DNA of 64,000 nt from an uncultured Prevotella sp. (GTDB taxonomy: Bacteria; Bacteroidota; Bacteroidia; Bacteroidales; Bacteroidaceae): NCBI GenBank assembly GCA_947170265.1, contig CAMVSV010000007.1:21300-85299 (forward strand), given 5' to 3'. Made by a program: the position numbers and the translations under genes. The notes under the pieces are model-generated. The model saw only the letters and a program-made list of their open reading frames with translations. It searched no databases and had not been told where the DNA came from. Below, piece by piece: positions 54,890 through 63,176 of this stretch (its first letter is position 1; the number at the start of each line of letters is the position of its first letter).

Positions 54890-55162
54890 GGCGTGAAACA
54901 TTTTATAAACGAATGTAAAAGGATGTAAAATTTTGGCCAATTTCTTTAACATTTAATACTTAGGAAGGCTCTAAAAACCACCTCTGTAACTCATTGATTT
55001 TCAAATGTTTGAAAGGGGTTTTTCAAAAGAGCCTCTTTTAGCGTGCAAAAGAGCCTCTTTTGGAAGGTAAAAGAGCCTCTTTCGCAACACGAAAGTGGCT
55101 CTTTCGTATTCTCACTGTGCGGAGAATATTTTTCATTCACATTTGTTAACTGTTTCACGGAA
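54890..55162 (-). mobile_element. MITE-like element, copy 2, inverted relative to copy 1
   Basis: The outer ends are CGTGAAACATTTTATAAAC (from 54892) and, read inverted from 55162, TTCCGTGAAACAGTTAAC. Palindromes start at 55025, 55047, 55069 and 55091, exactly 22 bases apart. Flanking parts match copy 1 closely, for example the stretches around GAGTTACAGAGG and AGAGCCTTCCTAAGT on the inverted strand. The gap 54569-55305 holds this element plus the gltB and RhuM-Fic promoters. Confidence 0.75.
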
Positions 55163-55206
55163 TTGAAAAACCACGTGGAAAGGGTGTTTTTTATAAGAAA
55201 ATCGTA

Positions 55207-55214
55207 TAAATTTG
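55207..55214 (+). promoter_or_regulatory. Promoter -7 box of the RhuM-Fic gene
   Basis: TAAATTTG followed by C is a perfect -7 match, 91 bp upstream of the start codon. No clear -33 TTTG is present. Confidence 0.5.
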
Positions 55215-55305
55215 CACTTGTTTGTTGAGTTCGCGATTACATAGACTTTCTGCGTACCCGCAAACAGTTAGGTGGTATTGCTTTTAAGATTTAATAAGCA
55301 AATAT

Positions 55306-56277
55306 ATGGAAGAGAACAAAATCGTAATATATCAGACTCAGGACGGACAGACACAGATAGATGTTCGTCTTGAGAATGACACCGTGTGGCTGACACAGGC
55401 TCAGATGGCTGAACTTTTTCAGAAAGATCAGTCCGTCATTGCCCGCCACATCAATAATGCCATAAAAGAAGGTGAATTGGAAGAAAAAAGTAATATGCAT
55501 TATTTGCATAATACTCATTATAAATATCGCCCAACCAAAATATATGATCTTGATGCCATCATTTGTGTTGGCTACAGAGTTCATAGCAAACGGGGCACAG
55601 CTTTTCGCATCTGGGCACGAAAGGTATTGAAGGAGTATCTTGTCAAAGGCTACGCTGTCAGTCAGCGCATACACAGCGAACAGATTGCCGAGCTACGACA
55701 ACTGGTGAGGATGTTGGGACGTACTATCCAGAACCAATCGCTGCTCTCCAACGACGAGACAAATGCCTTATTCAGGGTGGTGACCGACTACACATACGCC
55801 CTCGACACCCTCGACAACTATGATTATGAACGTCTGACCATCGACAAGACCACGAAAGAGGAACCCTTCCACGCCACATACGCCAATGCAATGGAGGCCA
55901 TCAATGCCCTTCGCAAGAAATTCGGAGGCAGCACACTCTTCGGCAATGAGAAAGATGAGTCATTCAAAAGCAGCATCGGACAGATATACCAGACCTTTGG
56001 CGGAGAAGAACTCTATCCCAGCGTGGAAGAGAAAGCCGCCATGCTGCTATATCTCGTTACGAAGAACCATTCCTTCAGCGACGGCAACAAACGCATTGCC
56101 GCCACTCTGTTCCTCTGGTTTCTCAACAACAACCACATTCTCTATCACCCCGACGGCAGCAAACGAATAGCCGACAACACCCTTGTTGCCCTCACGCTGA
56201 TGATTGCCGAAAGCCGAACTGAGGAAAAGGATGTAATGGTGAAAGTGGTGGTGAACCTTATTAATCAGCAAAACTAA
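55306..56277 (+). CDS. RhuM-Fic/Doc fusion protein
   Basis: The N-terminal half (about 1-130) is RhuM-like: VWLTQAQMAELFQKDQSVIARHINN, then GYRVHSKRGTAFRIWARKVLKEYLVKGYAV, the typical RhuM end. The C-terminal half has the motif HSFSDGNKRIAATLFLWFL (about 257-275). This fits Doc-type HxFxDxNKR and lacks the final Arg of true AMPylating Fic proteins. Doc proteins phosphorylate elongation factor Tu and act as toxins. No separate Phd-like antitoxin gene is adjacent, so the RhuM part may bind DNA or restrain the enzyme. This fused form is known in many Bacteroidota; its biological role is not. Confidence 0.85.
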   Translation: MEENKIVIYQTQDGQTQIDVRLENDTVWLTQAQMAELFQKDQSVIARHINNAIKEGELEEKSNMHYLHNTHYKYRPTKIYDLDAIICVGYRVHSKRGTAFRIWARKVLKEYLVKGYAVSQRIHSEQIAELRQLVRMLGRTIQNQSLLSNDETNALFRVVTDYTYALDTLDNYDYERLTIDKTTKEEPFHATYANAMEAINALRKKFGGSTLFGNEKDESFKSSIGQIYQTFGGEELYPSVEEKAAMLLYLVTKNHSFSDGNKRIAATLFLWFLNNNHILYHPDGSKRIADNTLVALTLMIAESRTEEKDVMVKVVVNLINQQN

Positions 56278-56331
56278 ATTCCAATTTTCAGAGTATTACA
56301 TAACTTAATAAAGCATGAGGCAATAATAGAA

Positions 56332-56937
56332 ATGAAAATAGAGAAATTCACGAATGATGACTTTGCTAAAGCAGCGCCACTGGCTGCTGGTGCATGGGGC
56401 GATTTTTATGCCGACGAACGGCAGTGGTTTATCGATGCAGTGGCAGAGTATATCCTTCGCTATAACTATAGCAATCCCTCGCTTGCCTTGAAGGCCGTGG
56501 GCGATGATGGCGTGATTCATGGGGTGCTGTTTGCCAACTTCCATGACGACAAGGCAGATGTCAGCCAATGGCGCGAGAACATTGAGTCACAGATGACCGA
56601 CCATGAGCTTGAACGTTTCCGTCTATTGGCCGACTATATGCTGGAGGTTGACGGAAAAACGGTGCAGTGCATGAGTGACGGCGAAGTGAAACTATCGCTC
56701 TTCATCAGCAATCAGAAAGGCTGTGGGAAACTGTTGCTGCAGGAAATGATGGATGAGTTCCTGCACAGAGACCTGAGGCATCTATACCTTTGGACCGACA
56801 CCAGTTGCACCCACGAATATTACCCACAACATGGTTTCACACTGGTAGGTCAGTTCCTCAGCGAGGTCTATGACTCCTACGCTCCTGGCTATACCACGTA
56901 TATCTATAAGAAGGGCATATCATCAGAGAGCAAATGA
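56332..56937 (+). CDS. GNAT-family N-acetyltransferase
   Basis: The 201-residue protein has the GNAT layout: an N-terminal strand-helix (MKIEKFTNDDFAKAAPLAAGAW), a central strand VKLSLFISNQKGCGKLLLQEMMDEF with a degenerate acetyl-CoA-binding loop (QKGCGKLLL, about 124-132), then LYLWTDTSCTHEYYPQHGFTLVG, typical of the family's C-terminal part. The substrate is unknown. It overlaps the exporter gene by 4 bases, so the two probably work as a pair, for instance against a toxic amine or drug. Confidence 0.8.
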   Translation: MKIEKFTNDDFAKAAPLAAGAWGDFYADERQWFIDAVAEYILRYNYSNPSLALKAVGDDGVIHGVLFANFHDDKADVSQWRENIESQMTDHELERFRLLADYMLEVDGKTVQCMSDGEVKLSLFISNQKGCGKLLLQEMMDEFLHRDLRHLYLWTDTSCTHEYYPQHGFTLVGQFLSEVYDSYAPGYTTYIYKKGISSESK

Positions 56938-57266
56938 AAGAATGGCTGTTTCTGATAGGTGCCATTGTCTTAGAGACATTTGCTACCACGATGCTGAAGT
57001 ATTCGGAGCAGTTTACAAAACTTTTGCCAACAATCGGAATGTTAGCAGGTTATCTGCTCTCGTTTTACTGTTTAAGCCATGCCCTACGCACACTGCCCAT
57101 CGGCATAGCATACGCTATTTGGAGTGCTCTTGGAATTGTGCTGATTACTCTTATAGGTGTTCTCGCTTTCAAACAAGTACCAGACGTTCCTGCTTACATT
57201 GGACTGTCGTTAATAATTGCAGGCGTTATCGTAATCAACCTGTTTTCAAAAATAGAAGTACATTAA
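56934..57266 (+). CDS. Small multidrug resistance (SMR) family transporter
   Basis: The 110-residue protein has four membrane helices and the SMR features: the essential Glu in LIGAIVLETFATTMLKYSE (Glu14), the LPIGIAYAIWSALGIV segment in helix 3 (about 59-74), and IAGVIVINLFSK in helix 4. SMR proteins work as dual-topology dimers exchanging cationic drugs or guanidinium for protons. The subgroup is not clear from the sequence. It overlaps the acetyltransferase gene by 4 bp. Confidence 0.88.
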   Translation: MKEWLFLIGAIVLETFATTMLKYSEQFTKLLPTIGMLAGYLLSFYCLSHALRTLPIGIAYAIWSALGIVLITLIGVLAFKQVPDVPAYIGLSLIIAGVIVINLFSKIEVH

Positions 57267-57287
57267 GATAAATCGGAATTTAGCGTT

Positions 57288-58118
57288 ATGAAAAAGATCT
57301 TAATATGTATTCAAATTCTGTTATTAACGACTGTTGCTTATGCGACTGGTCAAGACAGTGATGTTATTTATATTAATGGTACTCGTTGGGCGTTGTTGGA
57401 CAGGCCTGTATGCAGAGATTCTTTGTTGTACCATCACTTGAAGGCTGTGCTACCTGCAGAACGCCATATTTCTACAGCCAACTGGGATGGATTCACCTCA
57501 TATTGGAGCATTGAGGAGGACGTATTCTACCTCGACAGTATACGATGTGAACACTATGATACAAATAGTCGCAAAATTATAGGTGAGCGCATTCCAAACG
57601 ACACATTGCTTCGTGTATTCAAGAATTTTGTCGAAGGAGAGCGTATTGTGGCCAGTTGGCTGACGGACGACATTCGTGTGGCTACGGGGAAAATGATTTA
57701 CTATCAGCACATGGGGTTTGAACGAAACTATGAACACGAACAAATCTTTACAATCCGTGAGGGAAAGGTCGTTGGAAAAAAAGATTATCACAACTATGTT
57801 GTTGACGGTTTCGCATTCGATAAAGTCAAGAGCAATTCTGACATACGGAAGTTATTTCCTTTGAAAACAGAAAAGTATCCCGAACTCGCCAATGTCAAAC
57901 GCATCATATTCAATATCCGACAAGCACGAGTTGATATGCACGGTAATCTTGTAGAATGTGAAGTTAAGGTCCTCAAGCCCGGCGGCAATCAGCAACTTGC
58001 CGAAGAAATGACTCGGCTGTTGAAGGCTTATCATCCTTGGAAAGTATATTTTATCAATGGTGAATTTCGCGCTTTGGGTATTGAACATCATACTTTCCCC
58101 TATCCGCTTGACCAATAA
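57288..58118 (+). CDS. Hypothetical secreted protein with TonB-C-like end
   Basis: The first 19 residues (MKKILICIQILLLTTVAYA) are a signal peptide. The rest has no domain I can name with certainty. The last 70 residues (VDMHGNLVECEVKVLKPGGN, ...LKAYHPWKVYFINGEFRAL) resemble the C-terminal pattern of TonB-like proteins, with a VD.dG strand followed by a W-containing strand. This is only a resemblance. The gene is AT-rich compared with the operons around it and lies 22 bp after the SMR gene, in a probable accessory segment. Confidence 0.6.
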   Translation: MKKILICIQILLLTTVAYATGQDSDVIYINGTRWALLDRPVCRDSLLYHHLKAVLPAERHISTANWDGFTSYWSIEEDVFYLDSIRCEHYDTNSRKIIGERIPNDTLLRVFKNFVEGERIVASWLTDDIRVATGKMIYYQHMGFERNYEHEQIFTIREGKVVGKKDYHNYVVDGFAFDKVKSNSDIRKLFPLKTEKYPELANVKRIIFNIRQARVDMHGNLVECEVKVLKPGGNQQLAEEMTRLLKAYHPWKVYFINGEFRALGIEHHTFPYPLDQ

Positions 58119-58330
58119 ATTCCAATTTATCAAACAGAAATGACATGGCAAAGAAACAAGCACAAGACCTATAAAAACGTTAGTTTCTCATACCACAACC
58201 TGCCCCGAAATTCGCTTCAGAAATATCTTTTGATGGTTAAGGGGAATAGCGCTCTTCAATATGATTTTACAGAGCAAATGAGACAAAAGGATTAATATTA
58301 TTACAATAAATGCTATTTTATTAGAAAAAG

Positions 58331-58362
58331 TTTGGTATTTTCGTGGAATATGTTTATTTTTG
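58331..58362 (+). promoter_or_regulatory. Promoter of the trp leader and trpB
   Basis: TTTG (58331-58334) and TATTTTTG (58355-58362) with a 20-bp spacer form a full consensus promoter. Transcription should start near 58369, about 23 bases before the leader peptide ATG. Confidence 0.8.
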
Positions 58363-58391
58363 CAAGCAGTTACAACAGTAAAGAAAAAAGA

Positions 58392-58439
58392 ATGGAAGCG
58401 ATGACTCATACATATTGGTGGCGTGACTCAGGCAGGTAA
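58392..58439 (+). CDS. Tryptophan leader peptide (15 aa)
   Basis: The ORF reads MEAMTHTYWWRDSGR, with two adjacent Trp codons at 58416-58421; ATG 58401 is an alternative start. Tandem Trp codons in a short ORF directly before a terminator and a tryptophan synthase gene are the classic sign of a trp attenuation leader. Stalling of the ribosome at these codons when charged tRNA-Trp is scarce would decide which RNA hairpin forms downstream. The peptide itself is not expected to have another function. Confidence 0.85.
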   Translation: MEAMTHTYWWRDSGR

Positions 58440-58441
58440 TC

Positions 58442-58515
58442 GTCGTGAGTAGAGTGCCCTATGTGGAGTTTTAAGATACACAAGAAGGTCTGCCGTACTT
58501 ACGACAGGCCTTTTT
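58442..58515 (+). promoter_or_regulatory. Transcription attenuator of trpB (terminator and competing antiterminator)
   Basis: The terminator stem is AAGGTCTG (58485-58492) with CAGGCCTT (58505-58512), plus inner CGT/ACG and a T-run from 58511. The competing stem pairs GTCGTGAGTA (58442-58451) with TACTTACGAC (58496-58505), ten pairs with one G-U, taking up the terminator loop and the base of its right arm. A ribosome at the leader stop codon (58437-58439) would cover 58442-58451 and allow termination. A ribosome stalled at the Trp codons would leave it free and allow readthrough. Confidence 0.85.
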
Positions 58516-58583
58516 CTTTTAAAAGCAAAATCAGTCTATTTATATATTTAATAAGGTGTAAATAATAAGAAAACATAAACGTT

Positions 58584-59951
58584 ATGAAACAGAAGAAATT
58601 CATCCTTCAGGAACATGAAATTCCTACACAGTGGTATAACATTCAGGCCGACATGCCAAACAAGCCAATGCCACCGCTCAACCCAAAGACACACGAGCCA
58701 CTTGGTGTTGACGACCTCGCACACATCTTCCCACGCGAATGCTGCGTGCAGGAGCTCGACACCGAGCACTCATGGATAGACATTCCCGAGGAGGTGCTTG
58801 AGAAATACCGTTTCTACCGTTCCACCCCATTGGTGCGTGCCTATGCGCTGGAGGAAGCCCTGGGCACTCCCGCACACATCTACTTCAAGAACGAGAGCAC
58901 CAACCCGCTGGGTTCCCACAAAATCAACTCCGCCATACCACAGTGCTACTATGCCAAGCAGGAAGGCACTACCAACGTCACCACAGAGACAGGTGCCGGA
59001 CAATGGGGCATGGCACTCTCATACGCTGCCAAGCTCTATGGCTTGGATGCCGCCGTATATCAGGTGAAGATAACCATGCAGCAGAAACCCTACCGCTCAA
59101 GCGTGATGCGCACCTTCGGTGCTGCCGTGGTGGGTTCGCCGTCAATGTCTACGCGTGCCGGAAAAGACATCATCACCCGCGACCCCATGCATCCGGGCTC
59201 ACTGGGCACCGCCATCTCAGAGGCTGTAGAGCTTGCCACCACCACCCCCAACTGTAAGTACACGCTGGGCTCGGTGCTCAATCATGTGGCACTCCATCAG
59301 AGCATCATCGGACTGGAGGCAGAGAAACAGATGGCTATGGCTGGCGAATATCCCGACACGGTGATAGCCTGCTTCGGTGGCGGCAGCAACTTCGGAGGAC
59401 TGGCATTCCCCTTCATGCGCCACAACATCCTTGACGGAAAGACCACCGAGTTTATCGCCGCCGAGCCGGCAAGCTGTCCGAAGCTCACCCGCGGAAAGTT
59501 TGAATATGACTTCGGCGATGAAGCCGGCTACACTCCCCTGCTCCCAATGTTCACCCTCGGTCACGACTTCAAGCCTGCCAACATACATGCCGGTGGACTG
59601 CGCTACCACGGTGCCGGAATGATTGTGAGCCAGCTCGTCAAGGACGGACTGATGCACGGCGTTGACATTCAGCAGCTCGAAACCTTTGAAGCAGGCATGC
59701 TCTTCGCACGCACCGAAGGCATCATACCAGCCCCGGAAAGCACCCACGCCATTGCCGCCACCATACGCGAGGCAAAGAAATGCAAGGAGACGGGCGAGGA
59801 AAAAGTCATACTCTTCGGCCTGTCAGGTCACGGACTCATTGACATGCCGAGCTATGAGGCATATATCAACGGCGACCTGCGCAACTATGAGCTCACCGAC
59901 GCCGACCTGCAGCAAAGCATGTCGCGAGTGCCAAAGCTCATCAACGACTAA
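58584..59951 (+). CDS. trpB: Tryptophan synthase beta chain, TrpB2 type
   Basis: TrpB joins indole and serine to make tryptophan. The 455-residue length and the start FILQEHEIPTQWYNIQADMP mark the TrpB2 group, which differs from classical TrpB1 (about 400 residues) that pairs with TrpA. The PLP lysine is in NPLGSHKINSA (about 112-122). ETGAGQWG and the phosphate-binding CFGGGSNFGG (about 258-267) are intact. No trpA is nearby. It stands alone behind a Trp-codon leader and attenuator, showing that it serves tryptophan synthesis rather than only indole salvage. Confidence 0.93.
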   Translation: MKQKKFILQEHEIPTQWYNIQADMPNKPMPPLNPKTHEPLGVDDLAHIFPRECCVQELDTEHSWIDIPEEVLEKYRFYRSTPLVRAYALEEALGTPAHIYFKNESTNPLGSHKINSAIPQCYYAKQEGTTNVTTETGAGQWGMALSYAAKLYGLDAAVYQVKITMQQKPYRSSVMRTFGAAVVGSPSMSTRAGKDIITRDPMHPGSLGTAISEAVELATTTPNCKYTLGSVLNHVALHQSIIGLEAEKQMAMAGEYPDTVIACFGGGSNFGGLAFPFMRHNILDGKTTEFIAAEPASCPKLTRGKFEYDFGDEAGYTPLLPMFTLGHDFKPANIHAGGLRYHGAGMIVSQLVKDGLMHGVDIQQLETFEAGMLFARTEGIIPAPESTHAIAATIREAKKCKETGEEKVILFGLSGHGLIDMPSYEAYINGDLRNYELTDADLQQSMSRVPKLIND

Positions 59952-59976
59952 CACTTTGACAGCAACCCATACCATG

Positions 59977-60017
59977 CCACACACCATGGCCACCACATAA
60001 GGAGCCATGGTGTGTGG
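59977..60017 (+). terminator. Hairpin after trpB
   Basis: A perfect 14-bp stem (CCACACACCATGGC, 59977-59990, and 60004-60017) follows the trpB stop codon by 25 bp. There is no T-run, so it may act as a partial terminator before the symporter gene. Confidence 0.55.
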
Positions 60018-60030
60018 CTGACGTTTCTCC

Positions 60031-61476
60031 ATGCTTATATTATTAGTCATACTCGCATACTTCGGGCTGCTGTGGCTCATGGGGCGCTTCACGAGACGCC
60101 ATAGCAACAGCAACGAAACCTTCTATCGCGGCAACCGACAGTCGCCATGGTACATGGTGGCATTTGGCATGGTGGGCGCAAGCATCTCGGGAGTGACCTT
60201 CGTGTCGGTGCCCGGCATGGTCATGGTGAGCGACATGACATACATACAGACCTGTCTGGGCTTCATCATAGGCTACTTTATCGTGGCTTGGGTACTGCTG
60301 CCCACATTCTACCGTCTGAACCTCACCACCATCTACACGCTACTCAAGGAAAGGGTGGGAATGAGGGCCTACAAGACGGGAGCATCGTTCTTCCTACTGT
60401 CGAAGATGACGGGAGCAGCCGTGAGGTTCTACCTCGCAAGCATCATACTCCAGACCTTCGTGCTCGATGCCATGGGAGTGCCCTTTGAAGTCACCGTGGT
60501 GGCAATGGTGCTGCTCATATGGCTCTACACACGTCGCTCGGGCATAGCCACGCTCGTATGGACCGACACCTTCCAGACGGTGGTCATGCTCACCGCTCTC
60601 CTGCTCATCATTCACAACGTGACTGACGAGCTGGGACTGAGCCTTGCCGATGCCGTGGATGCCGTGGCAGAGAACAGCCACAGCCGTATGTTTGTCACAG
60701 ATGACTGGATGTCGAAGCAGAATTTCTGGAAACAGTTTCTCAGCGGCATATTCATAGTGGTGGTGATGACAGGTCTTGACCAGGACATGATGCAGAAAAA
60801 CCTCACATGCAAGACTCTGGGCGATGCAAAGAAAGACATGTGCACCTATGGCTTTGCCTTCGCACCGGTAAACCTGCTATTCATGTCGCTCGGAGTGCTG
60901 ATCATAATGCTCGTGCAGAAGCAGGGAGGAACCCTGCCGGAAGCCCCAGACCAACTGCTGCCCATGTTTGTGCAGGGAGAATGGTCTGCCGTTGACACCC
61001 CGCTGTCAATAATCTTTGTGCTCGGCATAGTGGCGGCATGTTTTTCAAGTGCCGACTCTGCCCTCACGGCAATGACCACAAGCTTCTGCGTGGATATATG
61101 CGGCAGGAAAGACGACGAGGTGCTGCGCCGTCGCACCCATATTGCCATGGCTGTGATGTTCGTGGCATTTGTACTACTGTTCCGTGTGATAAACTCCACG
61201 AGTGTGATAGATGCCATCTATGTAATGTGCAGCTACACCTATGGTCCACTGCTCGGACTTTTCGCCTATGCGTTCATCGCTGGAAGGAACACCGACAGGC
61301 ATCATGCAGCAGACGCACTCGCTCCATACATAGCCATAGCATCGCCACTGCTCTGCTTCGCCATTGACAGCCTCACAAATCATTTCACAGGCTATCGCTT
61401 TGGCTACGAGCTTCTCATGCTCAATGGACTGATAACCCTTGCAGGACTATTTGCAGCCCGCAGGATTAGGAAATGA
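60031..61476 (+). CDS. Sodium/solute symporter (SSS family)
   Basis: The 481-residue protein has about 13 membrane helices. SSS features are NETFYRGNRQSPWYMVAFGMVGASISGVTF near the start (about 28-57), a helix with MTGLDQDMMQKNLTCKT in the middle, and ACFSSADSALTAMTTSFCVDI (about 337-357) with the Ser/Thr residues that bind the second sodium in this family. The substrate cannot be read from the sequence. It follows trpB with a hairpin between, and an amidase gene comes 27 bp later, perhaps in the same transcript. Confidence 0.88.
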   Translation: MLILLVILAYFGLLWLMGRFTRRHSNSNETFYRGNRQSPWYMVAFGMVGASISGVTFVSVPGMVMVSDMTYIQTCLGFIIGYFIVAWVLLPTFYRLNLTTIYTLLKERVGMRAYKTGASFFLLSKMTGAAVRFYLASIILQTFVLDAMGVPFEVTVVAMVLLIWLYTRRSGIATLVWTDTFQTVVMLTALLLIIHNVTDELGLSLADAVDAVAENSHSRMFVTDDWMSKQNFWKQFLSGIFIVVVMTGLDQDMMQKNLTCKTLGDAKKDMCTYGFAFAPVNLLFMSLGVLIIMLVQKQGGTLPEAPDQLLPMFVQGEWSAVDTPLSIIFVLGIVAACFSSADSALTAMTTSFCVDICGRKDDEVLRRRTHIAMAVMFVAFVLLFRVINSTSVIDAIYVMCSYTYGPLLGLFAYAFIAGRNTDRHHAADALAPYIAIASPLLCFAIDSLTNHFTGYRFGYELLMLNGLITLAGLFAARRIRK

Positions 61477-61503
61477 ACAAACAAAACAAGAAAGAAAATA
61501 AAA

Positions 61504-62166
61504 ATGAACAGAAAAAGAACTACTGCCATATTTGCATTGATGCTCATGATGCTTGCAACGAACATCACGGCAACGGCTGACAACAGCCTTGACAACGACA
61601 CCACTTCCGTATCGCAGGAAGTGAAGAAACGCTATGCAGAGAAACAACATCCCACACCCAACATCAAGGAGGGAGCCATAAACGACGTGTGGGGAGTGGT
61701 TTTGCACCATACCGCCGAGCCTACCGTGGAACGCTCGCTGCAGATACTATCATCACCAGCAAAGAAAGTGGGTACCCATGTGGTGATTGACACCGACGGC
61801 ACACGATACATCATGGCAGACCCAACGGTAGTGACCTTCCATGCCGGACGGTCAGTGCTCAACGGTCGTGAAGGCTGCAACAACTTCACCGTGGGCATAG
61901 AATTTCAGGGCAATACCCTTGAGTCTCCCCTCACCAATGACCAGATACAGAGCGGTGTGGAATATCTGTTGCCCATCATTGCACAATACCATATTCCCAT
62001 TGAGAACATTGTTACACACGAGATGGTGAGAGATGCCTACAAACGGCTACATCCCAACAAACAATGCTACGGTAAGGTTGACATTACCCCCACGGAATAT
62101 GCCCGGTTTATGGAGGCGCTTCGCAAAGCACTGCATGAACAGAAATATGGAAGGGGGCAATATTAA
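61504..62166 (+). CDS. N-acetylmuramoyl-L-alanine amidase (Amidase_2/PGRP type)
   Basis: The 220-residue protein has a signal peptide (about 1-26) and a zinc amidase domain. Zinc ligands are in VLHHTAE (about 64-70), in VTHEMVRDAYKRLHP (about 172-186), and the last ligand in the following NKQCYGKVDI region. The fold keeps GTHVVIDTDGTRYI and VGIEFQGN. It cuts the bond between muramic acid and the peptide stem in the periplasm, in wall turnover or recycling. A terminator follows. Confidence 0.9.
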   Translation: MNRKRTTAIFALMLMMLATNITATADNSLDNDTTSVSQEVKKRYAEKQHPTPNIKEGAINDVWGVVLHHTAEPTVERSLQILSSPAKKVGTHVVIDTDGTRYIMADPTVVTFHAGRSVLNGREGCNNFTVGIEFQGNTLESPLTNDQIQSGVEYLLPIIAQYHIPIENIVTHEMVRDAYKRLHPNKQCYGKVDITPTEYARFMEALRKALHEQKYGRGQY

Positions 62167-62185
62167 ATAAGGTATAGGCTGAAAC

Positions 62186-62230
62186 AAAAAAGCTGCGTCC
62201 ATGGCATGAAGTCATGGACGCAGCTTTTTT
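62186..62230. terminator. Strong bidirectional terminator
   Basis: A perfect 18-bp stem (AAAAAAGCTGCGTCCATG at 62186-62203 and its complement 62213-62230) with T-runs on both strands. It separates the amidase gene from trxB and overlaps the trxB stop codon by two bases. Confidence 0.93.
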
Positions 62231-63176
62231 ATATTGACTGAAGATAACGCTCTGCTTCAAGTGCAGCCTTACAGCCGCTGCCTGCAGCCACTATGGCTTG
62301 GCGGTAGGTGGGGTCGGCACAATCACCGGCAGCAAACACTCCGGGTACAACCTCATTGTGGTTGGCAGTCGACAGCACCTTGGGACTGTCGCCCTGAGTA
62401 AGGATATACCCCGTCTCGTCGGTGGCAACCCACTCGCGGAAGATGTCGGTGTTGGGCTTATGACCAATGGCAAGGAAGAAACCGTCAATGGGTAGGTCGT
62501 AGCGTTGTTCGTCGGCTTCGCCCTTGCGTTTCACGAGATGAGCTCCTTCCACCCCGTCGTTGCCATAGAGTCCAAGGGTGTTGTGCTCATAGAGTATTTC
62601 TATTTTCTCGTTGTCTTCCACTCGCTTCTTCATGATGTCGGACGCACGGAGGTAGGGTTTCCTCACAATCATATATACTTTCTTGCAGAGCTGTGCAAGA
62701 TAAGAGGCTTCCTCACAGGCGGTGTCGCCGCCACCCACCACAGCCACGGTTTTCTTTCTATAGAAGAAGCCATCGCAGGTGGCACATGCCGACACACCCA
62801 TGCCGTTGTATTTCTTCTCGTCGTCGAGCCCGAGATATTTGGCTGAGGCACCGGTGGCGATGATCACCGTGTCGGCAACGAGCTCTTCACCACGGTCGGT
62901 GGTGAGACGGTAGGGGCGTTCTGAGAAGTCTACCTTGGTGATGACACCATCGCGTATGTCGGCACCGAAACGTTCTGCCTGCTGGCGTAGCTCCATCATC
63001 ATCTGGTTGGCATCTACTCCATCGGGATAGCCAGGAAAGTTCTCCACTATGGTGGTCTGGGTGAGCTGTCCTCCGGGCTGCAGTCCACTGTAGACCACCG
63101 GGCTGAGGTTTGCTCTTCCGGCATAGATGGCAGCGGTATATCCCGCCGGTCCACTACCTATTATTATACAGTTCAT
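62229..63176 (-). CDS. trxB: Thioredoxin-disulfide reductase
   Basis: The 315-residue flavoenzyme reduces thioredoxin with NADPH. The FAD site is CIIIGSGPAGYTAAIYAGR (3-21), the redox cysteines are in ACATCDGFFY (about 132-141), and the NADPH site is VAVVGGGDTACEEASYL (about 146-162). The C-terminal FAD motif is GVFAAGDCADPTYRQ. It overlaps the glutathione peroxidase gene by 4 bases, so the two form a redox operon, in which thioredoxin may be the reductant of the peroxidase. Confidence 0.96.
   Translation of the reverse strand: MNCIIIGSGPAGYTAAIYAGRANLSPVVYSGLQPGGQLTQTTIVENFPGYPDGVDANQMMMELRQQAERFGADIRDGVITKVDFSERPYRLTTDRGEELVADTVIIATGASAKYLGLDDEKKYNGMGVSACATCDGFFYRKKTVAVVGGGDTACEEASYLAQLCKKVYMIVRKPYLRASDIMKKRVEDNEKIEILYEHNTLGLYGNDGVEGAHLVKRKGEADEQRYDLPIDGFFLAIGHKPNTDIFREWVATDETGYILTQGDSPKVLSTANHNEVVPGVFAAGDCADPTYRQAIVAAGSGCKAALEAERYLQSI

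Noticed and set aside
55291..55674. 127-residue ORF opposite the RhuM-Fic gene
   Set aside because: Antisense to a well-supported gene; hydrophobic look is an effect of the complementary frame.
58140..58295. 51-codon ORF (MTWQRNKHKTYK...) between the secreted protein and the trp promoter
   Set aside because: No promoter, no recognisable domain, and it sits in an AT-rich spacer. It could be a remnant but cannot be supported.
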